A stretch of DNA of 64,000 nt, from positions 90,452-154,451 of the forward strand of contig NZ_JARRAB010000012.1 of assembly GCF_030376615.1 (NCBI RefSeq), written 5' to 3'. The notes below the pieces were generated by a model. It ran no database searches, was not told the DNA's origin, and was given only the letters and a program-made list of their open reading frames with translations. Positions 26,274 through 34,258 of this stretch are shown one piece after another. Each line of letters opens with the position of its first letter. Within the stretch, counting starts at the first letter, position 1. Source of the stretch: Pseudomonas sp. sp1636 (lineage in GTDB: Bacteria > Pseudomonadota > Gammaproteobacteria > Pseudomonadales > Pseudomonadaceae). The position numbers and the translations under genes are program-made.

Positions 26274-26813
26274 TCAACGCCCCGCACAAGGGGCGCTGTG
26301 CAGCAATGGCCACGTGTGCAGCGGCCGATAATGGGTGCCGCGCGTGTTCTGCTCGGAGACGAACAGGGAAAACCGGGTTACCGGCCAATCGAAGCATGGA
26401 TTGGCCTCGATGGGTTGCGCGGGGCAGTGCCGCAGCAGGCTGAGGTGGGCGCGAAAGGGGCGGCTCTCCAGCTGAATGGCGGCGCCGCTCAGGTGCTTGC
26501 ACAGTTGCTCAACCAACTCCAGTAACGCCTCTGGCGTGTGGCTCGGCGCCAGGTACAGCAGGCCATTGCGGTGCCGTCCGAGGCGATCCAGGCGCAGGTC
26601 GAATGCAGGCACTCGCAACCCGTTCGCGAGTTCCTGCAACTGCGCAACGCGAGCACGCGGCTGCTGGCCGAGAAACGCCAGGGTCAGGTGCAGGTTGGCG
26701 GCTGCGACCGGACGGCCGTGCAGGTGCAGATTGCTGCGCCAGCTGGCAATGGCCTCGGCCAGTTCAGGCGGGCAACCCAGGGCAAAGAACAGACGCAGAA
26801 CATCGTTTTGCAT
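26274..26813 (-). CDS. thpR: RNA 2',3'-cyclic phosphodiesterase (2H family)
   Basis: 179 residues of the 2H phosphoesterase superfamily (formerly LigT). The two catalytic HxT/Sx motifs are HLTLAFLG (about residue 43) and HLSLLRH (about residue 124), flanked by RLFFALGCPPEL at the N-terminus as in ThpR. It hydrolyses RNA 2',3'-cyclic phosphates to 2'-phosphates; the cellular role is unclear. The start MQNDVLRLFF at 26813 is chosen by homology; no good ribosome site is seen and the frame is open upstream. Convergent with the MltF-like gene, 37 bases apart. Confidence 0.92.
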   Translation of the reverse strand: MQNDVLRLFFALGCPPELAEAIASWRSNLHLHGRPVAAANLHLTLAFLGQQPRARVAQLQELANGLRVPAFDLRLDRLGRHRNGLLYLAPSHTPEALLELVEQLCKHLSGAAIQLESRPFRAHLSLLRHCPAQPIEANPCFDWPVTRFSLFVSEQNTRGTHYRPLHTWPLLHSAPCAGR

Positions 26814-27037
26814 AGTGTCGGGTTCGTATGCGAGGCGCTGTCTTGACAGTATTGCGCAGGCTTCTCTAGGATGCTGACCCATGCGCCGATTTAAACAGCT
26901 ACTTGCGGGGCGCCGAGTGATTTGCAGCGTGCAAATCTCTGAGAAGTACTCTGCGGAGGCTTCGAAATACCGCTAAAGCGCTGGTTCGGTGTCGCCTCTC
27001 ACCTGCCCGGCGGGATTCATGAGGCGGAGACATGAGC

Positions 27038-27346
27038 ATGAGTTGTCCGCAACCGCTAATTCGCTTGGCCCCGATCACTTCCGGGCTGAGCCAACGCAAC
27101 CCGAAAATCCTCCTCGGCGGCAGTCACCAGCCGACCCTGCTGCGCTATCTCGACGGCTGGCCCAGGCGTTGGGGTGGGCCGCGCGCCTTTCTCATCCACT
27201 TCGTCGATGACCACCAGGCGCTGGCGCGCTTCGCCAGCGACAGCTTCGATATGGCCGTGCTGCAAGCACCCAGTGCCGAGCATTTGCACGCCACCGTGCG
27301 TGAACTGACGCGGGTCGCCAGGCAGGGGCTGATTACCCGGGGTTGA
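27038..27346 (+). CDS. Conserved hypothetical protein, methyltransferase-like C-terminal segment
   Basis: 102 residues from the ATG at 27038 (GGAG eight bases before; the ATG at 27032 is too close to that site). Starts MSCPQPLIRLAPITS. The second half reads SFDMAVLQAPSAEHLHATVRELTRVARQG, which resembles the motif IV-VI stretch of class I SAM methyltransferases (fDlv..pxxxHL...lrEl.RVlkpGG). The N-terminal half has no glycine-rich SAM motif, so it is unlikely to be an active methyltransferase. Convergent with greB. Function unknown. Confidence 0.75.
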   Translation: MSCPQPLIRLAPITSGLSQRNPKILLGGSHQPTLLRYLDGWPRRWGGPRAFLIHFVDDHQALARFASDSFDMAVLQAPSAEHLHATVRELTRVARQGLITRG

Positions 27347-27381
27347 GCGGTTTGTGGCGCTCGCGGTCACGGCGCGAGCAA

Positions 27382-27879
27382 TTACGGGTAATCGATGGCG
27401 CTCACATACCAGGTCTTCTCGCCGGCCGGGGTTGGCACCCGCACTTCGGCATCCAGAGTCTTGCCGATCAGCGCGCGGGCCAGGGGCGAGTCGATGCTGA
27501 TCAGGTTGAGTTTCAGCTCCAGCTCATCCGGGCCGACGATCCGGTAGCGCGACTGGTTGCCGTCCTCGTCTTCGAGGGTGACCCAGGCGCCGAAGTAGAC
27601 CTTGTCGGCATCGCTGGGGCGACTGCTGACCACTTTCAGGCTTTCCAGGCGTTTGCTGAGAAAGCGCACGCGGCTGTCGATCTCGCGCAGCATCTTCTTG
27701 CCGTAGGTGTATTCGGCGTTTTCCGAACGATCCCCTTGCGCCGCCGCTTCACTGACCGACTGGGTGACCTGGGGCCTGCGTACGTGCCAGAGTTCGTGCA
27801 GTTCGGCGCGCAGGCGCGCCTCGCCTTCGGGGGTGATCAGTGGCGTGCCGGCGGAGCGGGGGGGACGATAGCGACTCAT
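27382..27879 (-). CDS. greB: Transcription elongation factor GreB
   Basis: 165-residue Gre factor that enters the RNA polymerase secondary channel and stimulates cleavage of backtracked transcripts. N-terminal coiled coil with the acidic tip in AAAQGDRSENAEYTYGKK (Asp and Glu present), C-terminal FKBP-like domain VYFGAWVTLEDEDGN through RALIGKTLDAEV. The GreB type is suggested by the RYRPPRSAGTPLIT opening and the KKMLREIDSRVRFLSKRLE helix. The ATG at 27879 has no strong ribosome site. It ends convergently with the small protein gene at 27038-27346. Confidence 0.95.
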   Translation of the reverse strand: MSRYRPPRSAGTPLITPEGEARLRAELHELWHVRRPQVTQSVSEAAAQGDRSENAEYTYGKKMLREIDSRVRFLSKRLESLKVVSSRPSDADKVYFGAWVTLEDEDGNQSRYRIVGPDELELKLNLISIDSPLARALIGKTLDAEVRVPTPAGEKTWYVSAIDYP

Positions 27880-27913
27880 ATAACTGTTGTCTGGCCGATA
27901 AAGCGCGAGTCTA

Positions 27914-30418
27914 TCAGCCCTCGCGCAGCACCGTCAGCGGGCTGACATTCAACGCGCGGCGAGTGCCGAGCACGCCAGCGCCGCCCACCAGCAGGGCGCC
28001 GATCAGCGGCAGCAGCAATAGCCAGGGGTGGGCGCTCCAGGCCAGGTCGAAGGCGAAGCGATAGAGCAGGAAACTGATCAGTTCGCAGCCGATGGTCGCC
28101 AGCAGGCCACTGATTGCCCCAAGCAGGGCAAACTCGGCCCGCCGCGCCTCGATCAGCAATTTGCGCTCGGCGCCCAGCGCGCGGAGCAAGGCGCCCTGGC
28201 GGACGCGTTCGTCCAGGGTGGCCTGCAAGCCGGCGAACAGTACGGCCAGGCCGGCGGCGAGGACGAACAGCAAGACGAACTCGATGGCCAGGGTGACCTG
28301 GGCCAGGATGCTGCGCAGTTGCGCGAGCAGGGCTTCGACTTGCAGCAGGGTGACGGCGGGGAAGGCGCGTGACAGTTCGATCAACTGCCGTTCCTGCTGG
28401 GCGGGCAGGTAGAAACTGGTCAGGTAGGTGACCGGCAGATCCTGCAGGGTGCCGGGTTCGAAGATCATGTAGAAGTTGGGCTGGAAGCTGTTCCAGTCGA
28501 CTTCGCGCAGGTTGCTGACCCGGGCGTCGCGGTCGAGGCCGCCGACATTGAAGCGCAAGCGGTCGCCCAGTTTGAGCTGCAGGCTCTTGGCCAGCTCCGA
28601 TTCGACCGAGACGCCCGGCAAGCCGTCGACTGTGGACGCGCTCCACCAGGCGCCGGCGAGCAGCCGATTACCCTCGGGCAGATCGGCCGCCCAGGTCAGG
28701 CTGAGGTCGCGGCGAACGGCACGCTCGCCCTGGGATTCCTTGCTGACGATTTGCCGCACCGGCTCGCCGTTGATCAGGGTCAGGCGTCCGGGCACCACCG
28801 GATAGAGCGGGGCCGGATGGGGCGAGAGTTCGGCCAGGCGCGCGGCGAAGGCATCCTTGTCGGCCGGTAATACATTGAGGGCGAAATGATTGGGCGCCTG
28901 CTCGGGCAATTGATCCTGCCAGGTGTCGAGCAGTTCGCCGCGCAGCAGGGCGATCAAGGCCATGGCCAGGAGGATCAGGCCGAATGCCAGGGCCTGTCCG
29001 GCGGCGGCCAATGGGTGGCGGAGCAACTGGCCGAGCCCCAGGCGCCAGGGCAGTGAGGAACGGGCCAGCAGGCGGCGCAGGCTTTGCAAGCCGAGCAGCA
29101 GCAGGCCGCCGAGCAGCAGGGCGGCAACCAGGCCGCCGCCGAGCAGGGCGAAGGTCAGCTGCAGATCCAGGCTCAGGCGCCACATGATCAGGCCCAGGGC
29201 GAACAGGGCGGCGCCATACACCAGCCAGGAACTGGCCGGCACGGGCAGCAGGTCGCGGCGCAACACGCGCAGCGGCGGCACCCGGCCGAGGGCGGCCAGG
29301 GGCGGCAGGGCGAAGCCGGCGAGGGCGACCAGACCGGTGGCGATCCCGGCCAGCGCCGGCCATAAGCCGCCCGCCGGGATCTGCGCCGGTAGCAGACCCT
29401 GCAACAGGTAGAACAGGCCATGCTGGGCCAGCCAGCCGAGCAGGGCGCCGCTCAGGCTGGCGCCGAGCCCGAGCAGGGCCAGTTGCAGGCCGAACAGTCC
29501 CAGCGCCTGATTGCGCGACAGGCCAAGGCAGCGCAGCAAGGCACTGGCATCGAAGCGCCGGGCGGCGAAGCGCGCGGCCGAAAGGGCCACGGCCACCCCG
29601 GCGAGCAGCACGGCCGCCAGGCTGGCGAGGTTCAGGTAGCGTTCGGCGCGGCCCAGGGCGTTGCCGATTTGCCGATTGCCGTCGCGGGCATCTTCGAGGC
29701 GCTGGTTGGCCGCCAGGTTCTTGTCGATTGCTTGCCGGTAAGCGCCCAGGGCCTCCGCTGTGCCGCGCCAGAGCTCGCGGTAACGCACCCGGCTGCCGGG
29801 CTGAACCACGCCGGTGGCGGCCAGGTCATCCAGGTGCATCAGCACGTGCGGGGTCAGGCTGTAGAAGTCGCCGGCGCGATCCGGTTCATAGGTCAGTACC
29901 CGGCGCAGGATCAGGCTTTTCGAGCCGACCTCGATGCTATCGCCGATGTTCAGTTCAAGGGCGGCAAACAAGCGCGCCTCGGCCCAGGCCTCACCGGGTT
30001 GCGGGCCCGAACCGGCTTGTTCGGTTGCATAGGGGATCGCCGCACTTTTCAACTGGCCGCGCAGGGGGTAGGCGTTGTCGGCGGCTTTGACGCTGGCCAG
30101 TTGGATGCCGGCGTCGCTGGCGATCACGCTGGAGAACTCGACCAGTTGGGCGTGATCCAGGCCCAGCTGTTTGCCGCGGCTGATCTGTTCCGGCGCGGCG
30201 GGCGAGCTGCCGTTGAGCCGCAGGTCGGCGCCGAGGAACTCGGTTGCCCGCATCAGCATGCCGTCGTTCAGTCGCGCGCTGAAGTAGCCGATTGCGGTGC
30301 TGGCGGCGACGGCCACCAACAGGGCGAAGAACAGCACGCGCAATTCGCCGGCGCGGGCATCGCGCAGCAGTTGACGGGTCGCCAGCGAGAGCAGGCGAGC
30401 GAGCGGCAAGTGAGTCAT
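27914..30418 (-). CDS. YbbP-type ABC exporter permease (two FtsX domains)
   Basis: 834-residue inner-membrane permease with about ten helices: an N-terminal helix, a large periplasmic domain, four helices with an FtsX-like segment (RFAARRFDASALLRCLGLS), a second periplasmic domain and a final FtsX set (DERVRQGALLRALGAERKLL), ending NVSPLTVLREG. The start ATG overlaps the stop of the ATPase gene by one base (TGATG). YbbA/YbbP is a type VII (MacB-like) ABC system of unknown substrate encoded beside tesA in many proteobacteria, suggesting a link to envelope lipids or acyl groups; that link is inference. Confidence 0.92.
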   Translation of the reverse strand: MTHLPLARLLSLATRQLLRDARAGELRVLFFALLVAVAASTAIGYFSARLNDGMLMRATEFLGADLRLNGSSPAAPEQISRGKQLGLDHAQLVEFSSVIASDAGIQLASVKAADNAYPLRGQLKSAAIPYATEQAGSGPQPGEAWAEARLFAALELNIGDSIEVGSKSLILRRVLTYEPDRAGDFYSLTPHVLMHLDDLAATGVVQPGSRVRYRELWRGTAEALGAYRQAIDKNLAANQRLEDARDGNRQIGNALGRAERYLNLASLAAVLLAGVAVALSAARFAARRFDASALLRCLGLSRNQALGLFGLQLALLGLGASLSGALLGWLAQHGLFYLLQGLLPAQIPAGGLWPALAGIATGLVALAGFALPPLAALGRVPPLRVLRRDLLPVPASSWLVYGAALFALGLIMWRLSLDLQLTFALLGGGLVAALLLGGLLLLGLQSLRRLLARSSLPWRLGLGQLLRHPLAAAGQALAFGLILLAMALIALLRGELLDTWQDQLPEQAPNHFALNVLPADKDAFAARLAELSPHPAPLYPVVPGRLTLINGEPVRQIVSKESQGERAVRRDLSLTWAADLPEGNRLLAGAWWSASTVDGLPGVSVESELAKSLQLKLGDRLRFNVGGLDRDARVSNLREVDWNSFQPNFYMIFEPGTLQDLPVTYLTSFYLPAQQERQLIELSRAFPAVTLLQVEALLAQLRSILAQVTLAIEFVLLFVLAAGLAVLFAGLQATLDERVRQGALLRALGAERKLLIEARRAEFALLGAISGLLATIGCELISFLLYRFAFDLAWSAHPWLLLLPLIGALLVGGAGVLGTRRALNVSPLTVLREG

Positions 30419-31101
30419 CAGGGTTCCACGTGGTCGACCAGGTGGCCGCCTTCCAGGCGGATCAGGCGTTGGCAGCGATGAGCCAGGCGCTCGTCGTGGG
30501 TGACCAGCACCAGGGTTGCGCCGCGCTCCTGGTTCAGGCCGAAGAGCAGGTCGCTGATGCGTTCGCCCGTATGGCTGTCGAGGTTGCCGGTGGGCTCGTC
30601 GGCGAACAGCACCTCGGGCTCGGCGACAAAGGCGCGGGCAATGGCCACGCGCTGCTGTTCGCCGCCGGAGAGCTGACGCGGGTAGTGGGTCAGGCGCTGG
30701 CCCAAACCGACCCGTTCGAGCAGTGCGCGGGCGCGCTGGCGGGCATCGGCATGGCCTTCCAGCTCCAGTGGCAGCATGACGTTTTCCAGGGCGTTGAGGC
30801 TGTCGAGCAACTGAAAGGACTGAAACACGAAGCCGACATGCTCGGCGCGTACCCGCGCCCGCCGATCTTCATCCAGCGCGCCCAGGTCGTAGCCGGCCAG
30901 AGCCACAGTGCCGCCACTCGGCAGATCGAGCCCGGCGAGCAGGCCGAGCAGGGTCGATTTGCCCGAACCCGAACTGCCGACGATGGCCAGGCTATCGCCT
31001 TTATTCAGCGCCAGGGACAGGTCATGGAGTATGGTCAACTCGCCTTCCGCGCTGGCCACCACTTTGCTAAGGTTGCGCGCGGTCAGAATGCTTGAGTTCA
31101 T
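30418..31101 (-). CDS. YbbA-type ABC transporter ATP-binding protein
   Basis: 227 residues from the ATG at 31101 (MNSSILTARNLSK). Walker A GSSGSGKSTLLGLL (about residue 42), Q-loop FVFQSFQLLDSL, signature LSGGEQQRVAIARA, Walker B EVLFADEPTGNLD, H-loop LVTHDERLAHR: a complete LolD/MacB-like ATPase. It pairs with the downstream permease through a one-base overlap. Its start codon lies only ten bases from the divergent tesA start, so the two promoters must lie inside the opposite coding sequences. Confidence 0.93.
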   Translation of the reverse strand: MNSSILTARNLSKVVASAEGELTILHDLSLALNKGDSLAIVGSSGSGKSTLLGLLAGLDLPSGGTVALAGYDLGALDEDRRARVRAEHVGFVFQSFQLLDSLNALENVMLPLELEGHADARQRARALLERVGLGQRLTHYPRQLSGGEQQRVAIARAFVAEPEVLFADEPTGNLDSHTGERISDLLFGLNQERGATLVLVTHDERLAHRCQRLIRLEGGHLVDHVEP

Positions 31102-31111
31102 GGAGAATCCA

Positions 31112-31717
31112 ATGCGTGCAGGGTTGATGAGTGCGGTTTTTACCCTGTTGTGCTGGGGGCAAGTCGCGCTGGCGGACACCGTGCTGGTCGTTGGCGATAG
31201 TATCAGCGCGGCTTTCGGCCTGGATACCCGCCAGGGCTGGGTCGCTTTGCTGGAACAGCGTCTGGTCGAGCAGGGTTATCAACACCGGGTGGTGAATGCC
31301 TCTATCAGTGGCGACACCAGTGCAGGCGGCGCCGCGCGGCTGCCTGGACTGCTTGCCGAGCACCAGCCGAGCCTGCTGATTCTGGAGCTGGGCGGCAACG
31401 ATGGCTTGCGTGGCCAGCCCCCGACTCAATTGCAACAGAATCTTGCGTCGATGATTGAGCAGGCGCAGGGCGCGGGGGCCAAGGTGCTGCTTTTGGGGAT
31501 GCGCCTGCCGCCCAATTACGGTATCCGCTACACGACGGCCTTTGCCCAGGTGTTTGTCACCTTGGCGCAGGAGAGGCAGGTGGCCTTTGTGCCCTTCTTT
31601 CTGGAAGGCGTCGGGGGCGTGCCCGAGATGATGCAGCGCGATGGGATTCATCCAACTGCGGCTGCTCAGCCGGTACTCCTGGAGAACCTCTGGCCGACCC
31701 TGCAGCCGCTGCTTTGA
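31112..31717 (+). CDS. tesA: Multifunctional acyl-CoA thioesterase I / lysophospholipase L1
   Basis: 201-residue periplasmic SGNH hydrolase. Signal peptide LMSAVFTLLCWGQVALA. SGNH blocks: block I VLVVGDSISAAFG with the catalytic Ser, block II Gly in NASISGDTS, block III Asn in LELGGNDGL, block V with the Asp/His pair in RDGIHPTAAAQP. Acts on thioesters, esters and lysophospholipids. The ATG at 31112 is chosen because GGAG lies six bases upstream; an in-frame ATG at 31100 overlaps the divergent ATPase start. The divergent arrangement with ybbA/ybbP is conserved across gammaproteobacteria. Confidence 0.95.
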   Translation: MRAGLMSAVFTLLCWGQVALADTVLVVGDSISAAFGLDTRQGWVALLEQRLVEQGYQHRVVNASISGDTSAGGAARLPGLLAEHQPSLLILELGGNDGLRGQPPTQLQQNLASMIEQAQGAGAKVLLLGMRLPPNYGIRYTTAFAQVFVTLAQERQVAFVPFFLEGVGGVPEMMQRDGIHPTAAAQPVLLENLWPTLQPLL

Positions 31718-31761
31718 CAGGCTTTTCCGCGAGCAGGCTTTCGGCTAAGGTGGCGCCCCCG

Positions 31762-31911
31762 CCTAGCAGGCCGTTGAAAAACTACTGCGCTCGGTTATGC
31801 GGCGTTGAAATCAGCCTCAAAATGCTCATTTACAGCACGTAAACTGCGCTTTTTCGGCTGATTTCGCCTTGCCTAACCTTCGCTCGCTACATTTTTCAAC
31901 GGCCTGCTAGG
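31762..31911. repeat. 150-base intergenic element with 20-base perfect terminal inverted repeats (copy A)
   Basis: The outer 20 bases (31762-31781 and 31892-31911) are perfect reverse complements, ending inward in ccgttgaaaaa. The roughly 110-base core contains ctcatttacagcacgtaaac and is clearly homologous, in opposite orientation, to the core of the element at 58624-58763. No frame is open in it. The right end supplies part of the AGGAG ribosome site of the next gene. Similar elements are frequent in Pseudomonas intergenic DNA as far as I recall. Confidence 0.75.
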
Positions 31912-31919
31912 AGCCATCG

Positions 31920-32204
31920 ATGCCGCGTTCTGCCTGGTCCTTGTACGCTTATCAACTGATCGAGCCGGACGAGCAGCTTGATCTGTTCGCCTGCCGTGAG
32001 GTGCGCGTGCATCTGGTTGCGCGTCAGCTCGAGTTGGGCGGTTTTGCCGATCGTACCTTGTGTGGTGGGTTGTTGCCGGCGCGGCCGCTCTGGCGTGAGG
32101 TGGATAAGGGCATGCTGCGCGACGCGCGCCTGTGTTCGGCGTGCCGGGCAACCCTTGAAGCGCAGCGCCGCGGGCAGCGCTCGCGTTGGCCTGAGTCGCG
32201 GTAA
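31920..32204 (+). CDS. Conserved hypothetical protein with C-terminal CxxC
   Basis: 94 residues starting MPRSAWSLYAYQLIEPDEQ, preceded by AGGAG at 31909-31913. Features: RVHLVARQLELGGFADRTLCGGLLP in the middle and LCSACRATLEAQRRG near the end; the CxxC with an earlier Cys (TLCGG) could bind metal. Conserved in Pseudomonas between tesA and the L,D-transpeptidase, to my recollection. No function assigned. Highly basic C-terminus. Confidence 0.75.
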   Translation: MPRSAWSLYAYQLIEPDEQLDLFACREVRVHLVARQLELGGFADRTLCGGLLPARPLWREVDKGMLRDARLCSACRATLEAQRRGQRSRWPESR

Positions 32205-32403
32205 AAGGCTGGCCTGCTGCGGGGTTGCGCGGCCTGAACCGCGGACTATTGGCGCACGCAACCCCTCCCGTTTTTCACCTGCGGCGCCGGACGGCGAACG
32301 TCTGGAGACGGTCTCGCGACGGCGCTCGATATTTTCCCAAGCGCTGAGCGCCGTTGTACAATCGCCTCGTTAAATGTCAGCCATTTTCGTCAAGGATTTC
32401 CGG

Positions 32404-33360
32404 ATGTTGTCGCGCGCTCCTGCCGTCGCCCGTTGCTTGTCGCTCTGCGCCTTGTTCTGCACAGGGTCTGTTGTTGCCTTGGAATTGCCTTTGCCGCCGC
32501 CAGGCGAAGACATCGTCGGCCAAGTACGGGTAGTCAAGGCCAAATACGAAGACACCTTTGCCGACCTCGGCGTGGCCAACGATTTGGGTTATCTGGAAAT
32601 GATCGCGGCCAACCCGGGAGTCGATGCCTGGCTGCCTGGTGAAGGTACGGAAATCATCCTGCCTACGCGCTTTATTCTGCCGCCGGGGCCGCGCGAGGGG
32701 ATCGTGATCAATCTCGCCGAGTACCGCATGTATTACTTCCCGAAAGGGCAGAGTGTGGTGCACACCTTTCCGTTGGGAATTGGTCGCGAGGGCTGGAGTT
32801 CGCCGGTGACCGATGCGCGGATCACCGCGAAGACGCCGAACCCGGGCTGGACCCCGCCGAAGTCGATTCTTGAAGAGCATGCTGCCGATGGCGATCCGCT
32901 GCCGGCTTATGTGCCGCCTGGGCCGAATAATCCGCTGGGGCCCTACAAGATGACCTTGTCGGCGTCTGGTTACCTGATCCATGGCACGAACAAGAAGTTC
33001 GGTATCGGTATGCGCGTCAGCCACGGTTGTTTCCGCATGCTCAACCATAACGTACTGCAACTGGCCGATATGGCGCCGGTCGGTACGCCTGTGCGCATCA
33101 TCAACGAGCCATACAAGTTCGGCTTGAGCAATGGCAGGGTATATCTGGAGGCACATGCGCCACTGGATGATACGGGCGAGTCTTCCATTGTCGACAGGCA
33201 CGCTGCCGTGATCAACGCACTGCTCAAGCGCGAAGAGTTGGGCGCTCTGCGACTGGATTGGAACATGGTGCGTGAGGTGGTGGCGGCCGAAGATGGCTTG
33301 CCGGTGCCTATTGCCGAGCCAGATGTGGCGATTGCCAGCCGTGCAGCCCCCGAGATCTGA
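32404..33360 (+). CDS. Periplasmic L,D-transpeptidase (YkuD family)
   Basis: 318 residues from the ATG at 32404 with AAGGA upstream; a longer in-frame start at 32374 is less likely because the signal peptide begins here (MLSRAPAVARCLSLCALFCTGSVVA). A LysM-like segment (about 30-85, VKAKYEDTFADLGVANDLGYLEM and GTEIILPTRFILP) precedes the YkuD catalytic domain with the signature LIHGTN then VSHGCFRM, carrying the His and the catalytic Cys. Such enzymes form 3-3 crosslinks or attach lipoproteins to peptidoglycan; the neighbour is oprI, an Lpp-type lipoprotein, so attaching OprI is an attractive but unproven role. Confidence 0.93.
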   Translation: MLSRAPAVARCLSLCALFCTGSVVALELPLPPPGEDIVGQVRVVKAKYEDTFADLGVANDLGYLEMIAANPGVDAWLPGEGTEIILPTRFILPPGPREGIVINLAEYRMYYFPKGQSVVHTFPLGIGREGWSSPVTDARITAKTPNPGWTPPKSILEEHAADGDPLPAYVPPGPNNPLGPYKMTLSASGYLIHGTNKKFGIGMRVSHGCFRMLNHNVLQLADMAPVGTPVRIINEPYKFGLSNGRVYLEAHAPLDDTGESSIVDRHAAVINALLKREELGALRLDWNMVREVVAAEDGLPVPIAEPDVAIASRAAPEI

Positions 33361-33405
33361 TTGCGTGCAGTCAACCAAGACCCGTTGTGCGTAAACGCCA
33401 GCGGG

Positions 33406-33447
33406 TTTTTTTTTGAGTGCGCCGGGCGGGGCGCACTCAAAAAAAAA
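33406..33447. terminator. Bidirectional terminator after the L,D-transpeptidase
   Basis: A 9-base-pair GC-rich stem (gagtgcgcc/ggcgcactc) flanked by nine T on the left and nine A on the right: a symmetric intrinsic terminator working on both strands. The same A-run serves the oprI terminator next to it. Confidence 0.85.
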
Positions 33448-33472
33448 GCCGATCCTTTAAGGGATCGGCTTT
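33439..33472 (-). terminator. Intrinsic terminator of oprI
   Basis: An 11-base-pair stem (aaagccgatcc/ggatcggcttt) 20 bases past the oprI stop, followed on the minus strand by a nine-base U-run. Strong, as expected for one of the most abundant transcripts of the cell. Confidence 0.9.
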
Positions 33473-33491
33473 AGTTAGCCTTGAAGGGCTA

Positions 33492-33743
33492 TTACTTGCG
33501 GCTGGCTTTTTCCAGCATACGCAGAGCGCGCTCATTGGCTTCGTCAGCAGTTTGCTGAGCCTTCTGAGCGGCTGCCATAGCGTCATCAGCCTTGCGATAG
33601 GCTTCATCGGCACGGGCTTGAGCGCGAGCAGCAGCGTCTTCGGTAGCGGTCAGACGTGCTTCAGTTTCTTTGGACATGCTGCTGCAACCGGTAGCCAGAA
33701 CTGCGGCCAAAGCCAGAGCAGAGAATTTCAGAACGTTGTTCAT
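33492..33743 (-). CDS. oprI: Major outer-membrane lipoprotein OprI
   Basis: 83 residues, the Lpp counterpart of Pseudomonas: abundant outer-membrane lipoprotein linked to peptidoglycan. Signal peptide with lipobox [10 protein letters not shown] (Cys 20 region), then one long heptad-repeat helix rich in Ala/Glu/Arg ([18 protein letters not shown]) ending [13 protein letters not shown] with the C-terminal Lys used for peptidoglycan attachment. I recognise it as near-identical to P. aeruginosa OprI. The start at 33743 has an AAGGGG site; upstream in-frame codons are not part of the protein. Confidence 0.97.
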
Positions 33744-34258
33744 CGTGTTCCCCTTGAGGTGGAGTTTTTCCATAAAAGCAATTTCCAAACAGTAGGAAAT
33801 TAGCCGGCGTACATACTACCCATAACTTCTAGTAAGTAAATGTAGGCCGTGCAAGCGGAGCCTGTTTTTTTTCACCTTGGCCAAGGACGCAGCACAAGTT
33901 GTGATGTTTTGGATGAAAAACATACAGTTTTCGTTGTTCCTGCCGTGTCGCGGAGTTTACTGCTATAAATCGTCACGCCATTGCAGGGCGCCCGTTAGTC
34001 TTGTCGGGCTCGGGGCTGTGCCGTTGTGAAGTCTGGACATGGGTTGTTTTTTTTCAGGTTAATAGTGCGACTCTTTGCCTGGTGATTGCGTGGCGGCCAC
34101 GGGTTTTGGTTAATAGGAAACATTTCGCTTGCGGATGCTCGCGTTGCGGACTGAGCCGCCCCGGGGGGCATCCGGGCTGCACACATGCACTTACTGAGCG
34201 GGTAGGCGCTACGGTTTACCCTTAGTCTGGCAAGTACAAAAATAGCGGAGGGTTACGC
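33744..34258. other. 515-base divergent promoter region
   Basis: AT-rich compared with its surroundings near 33770-33960. Carries the oprI promoter on the minus strand and the promoter of the permease gene on the plus strand. No frame with a ribosome site or recognisable product is seen. Confidence 0.5.
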
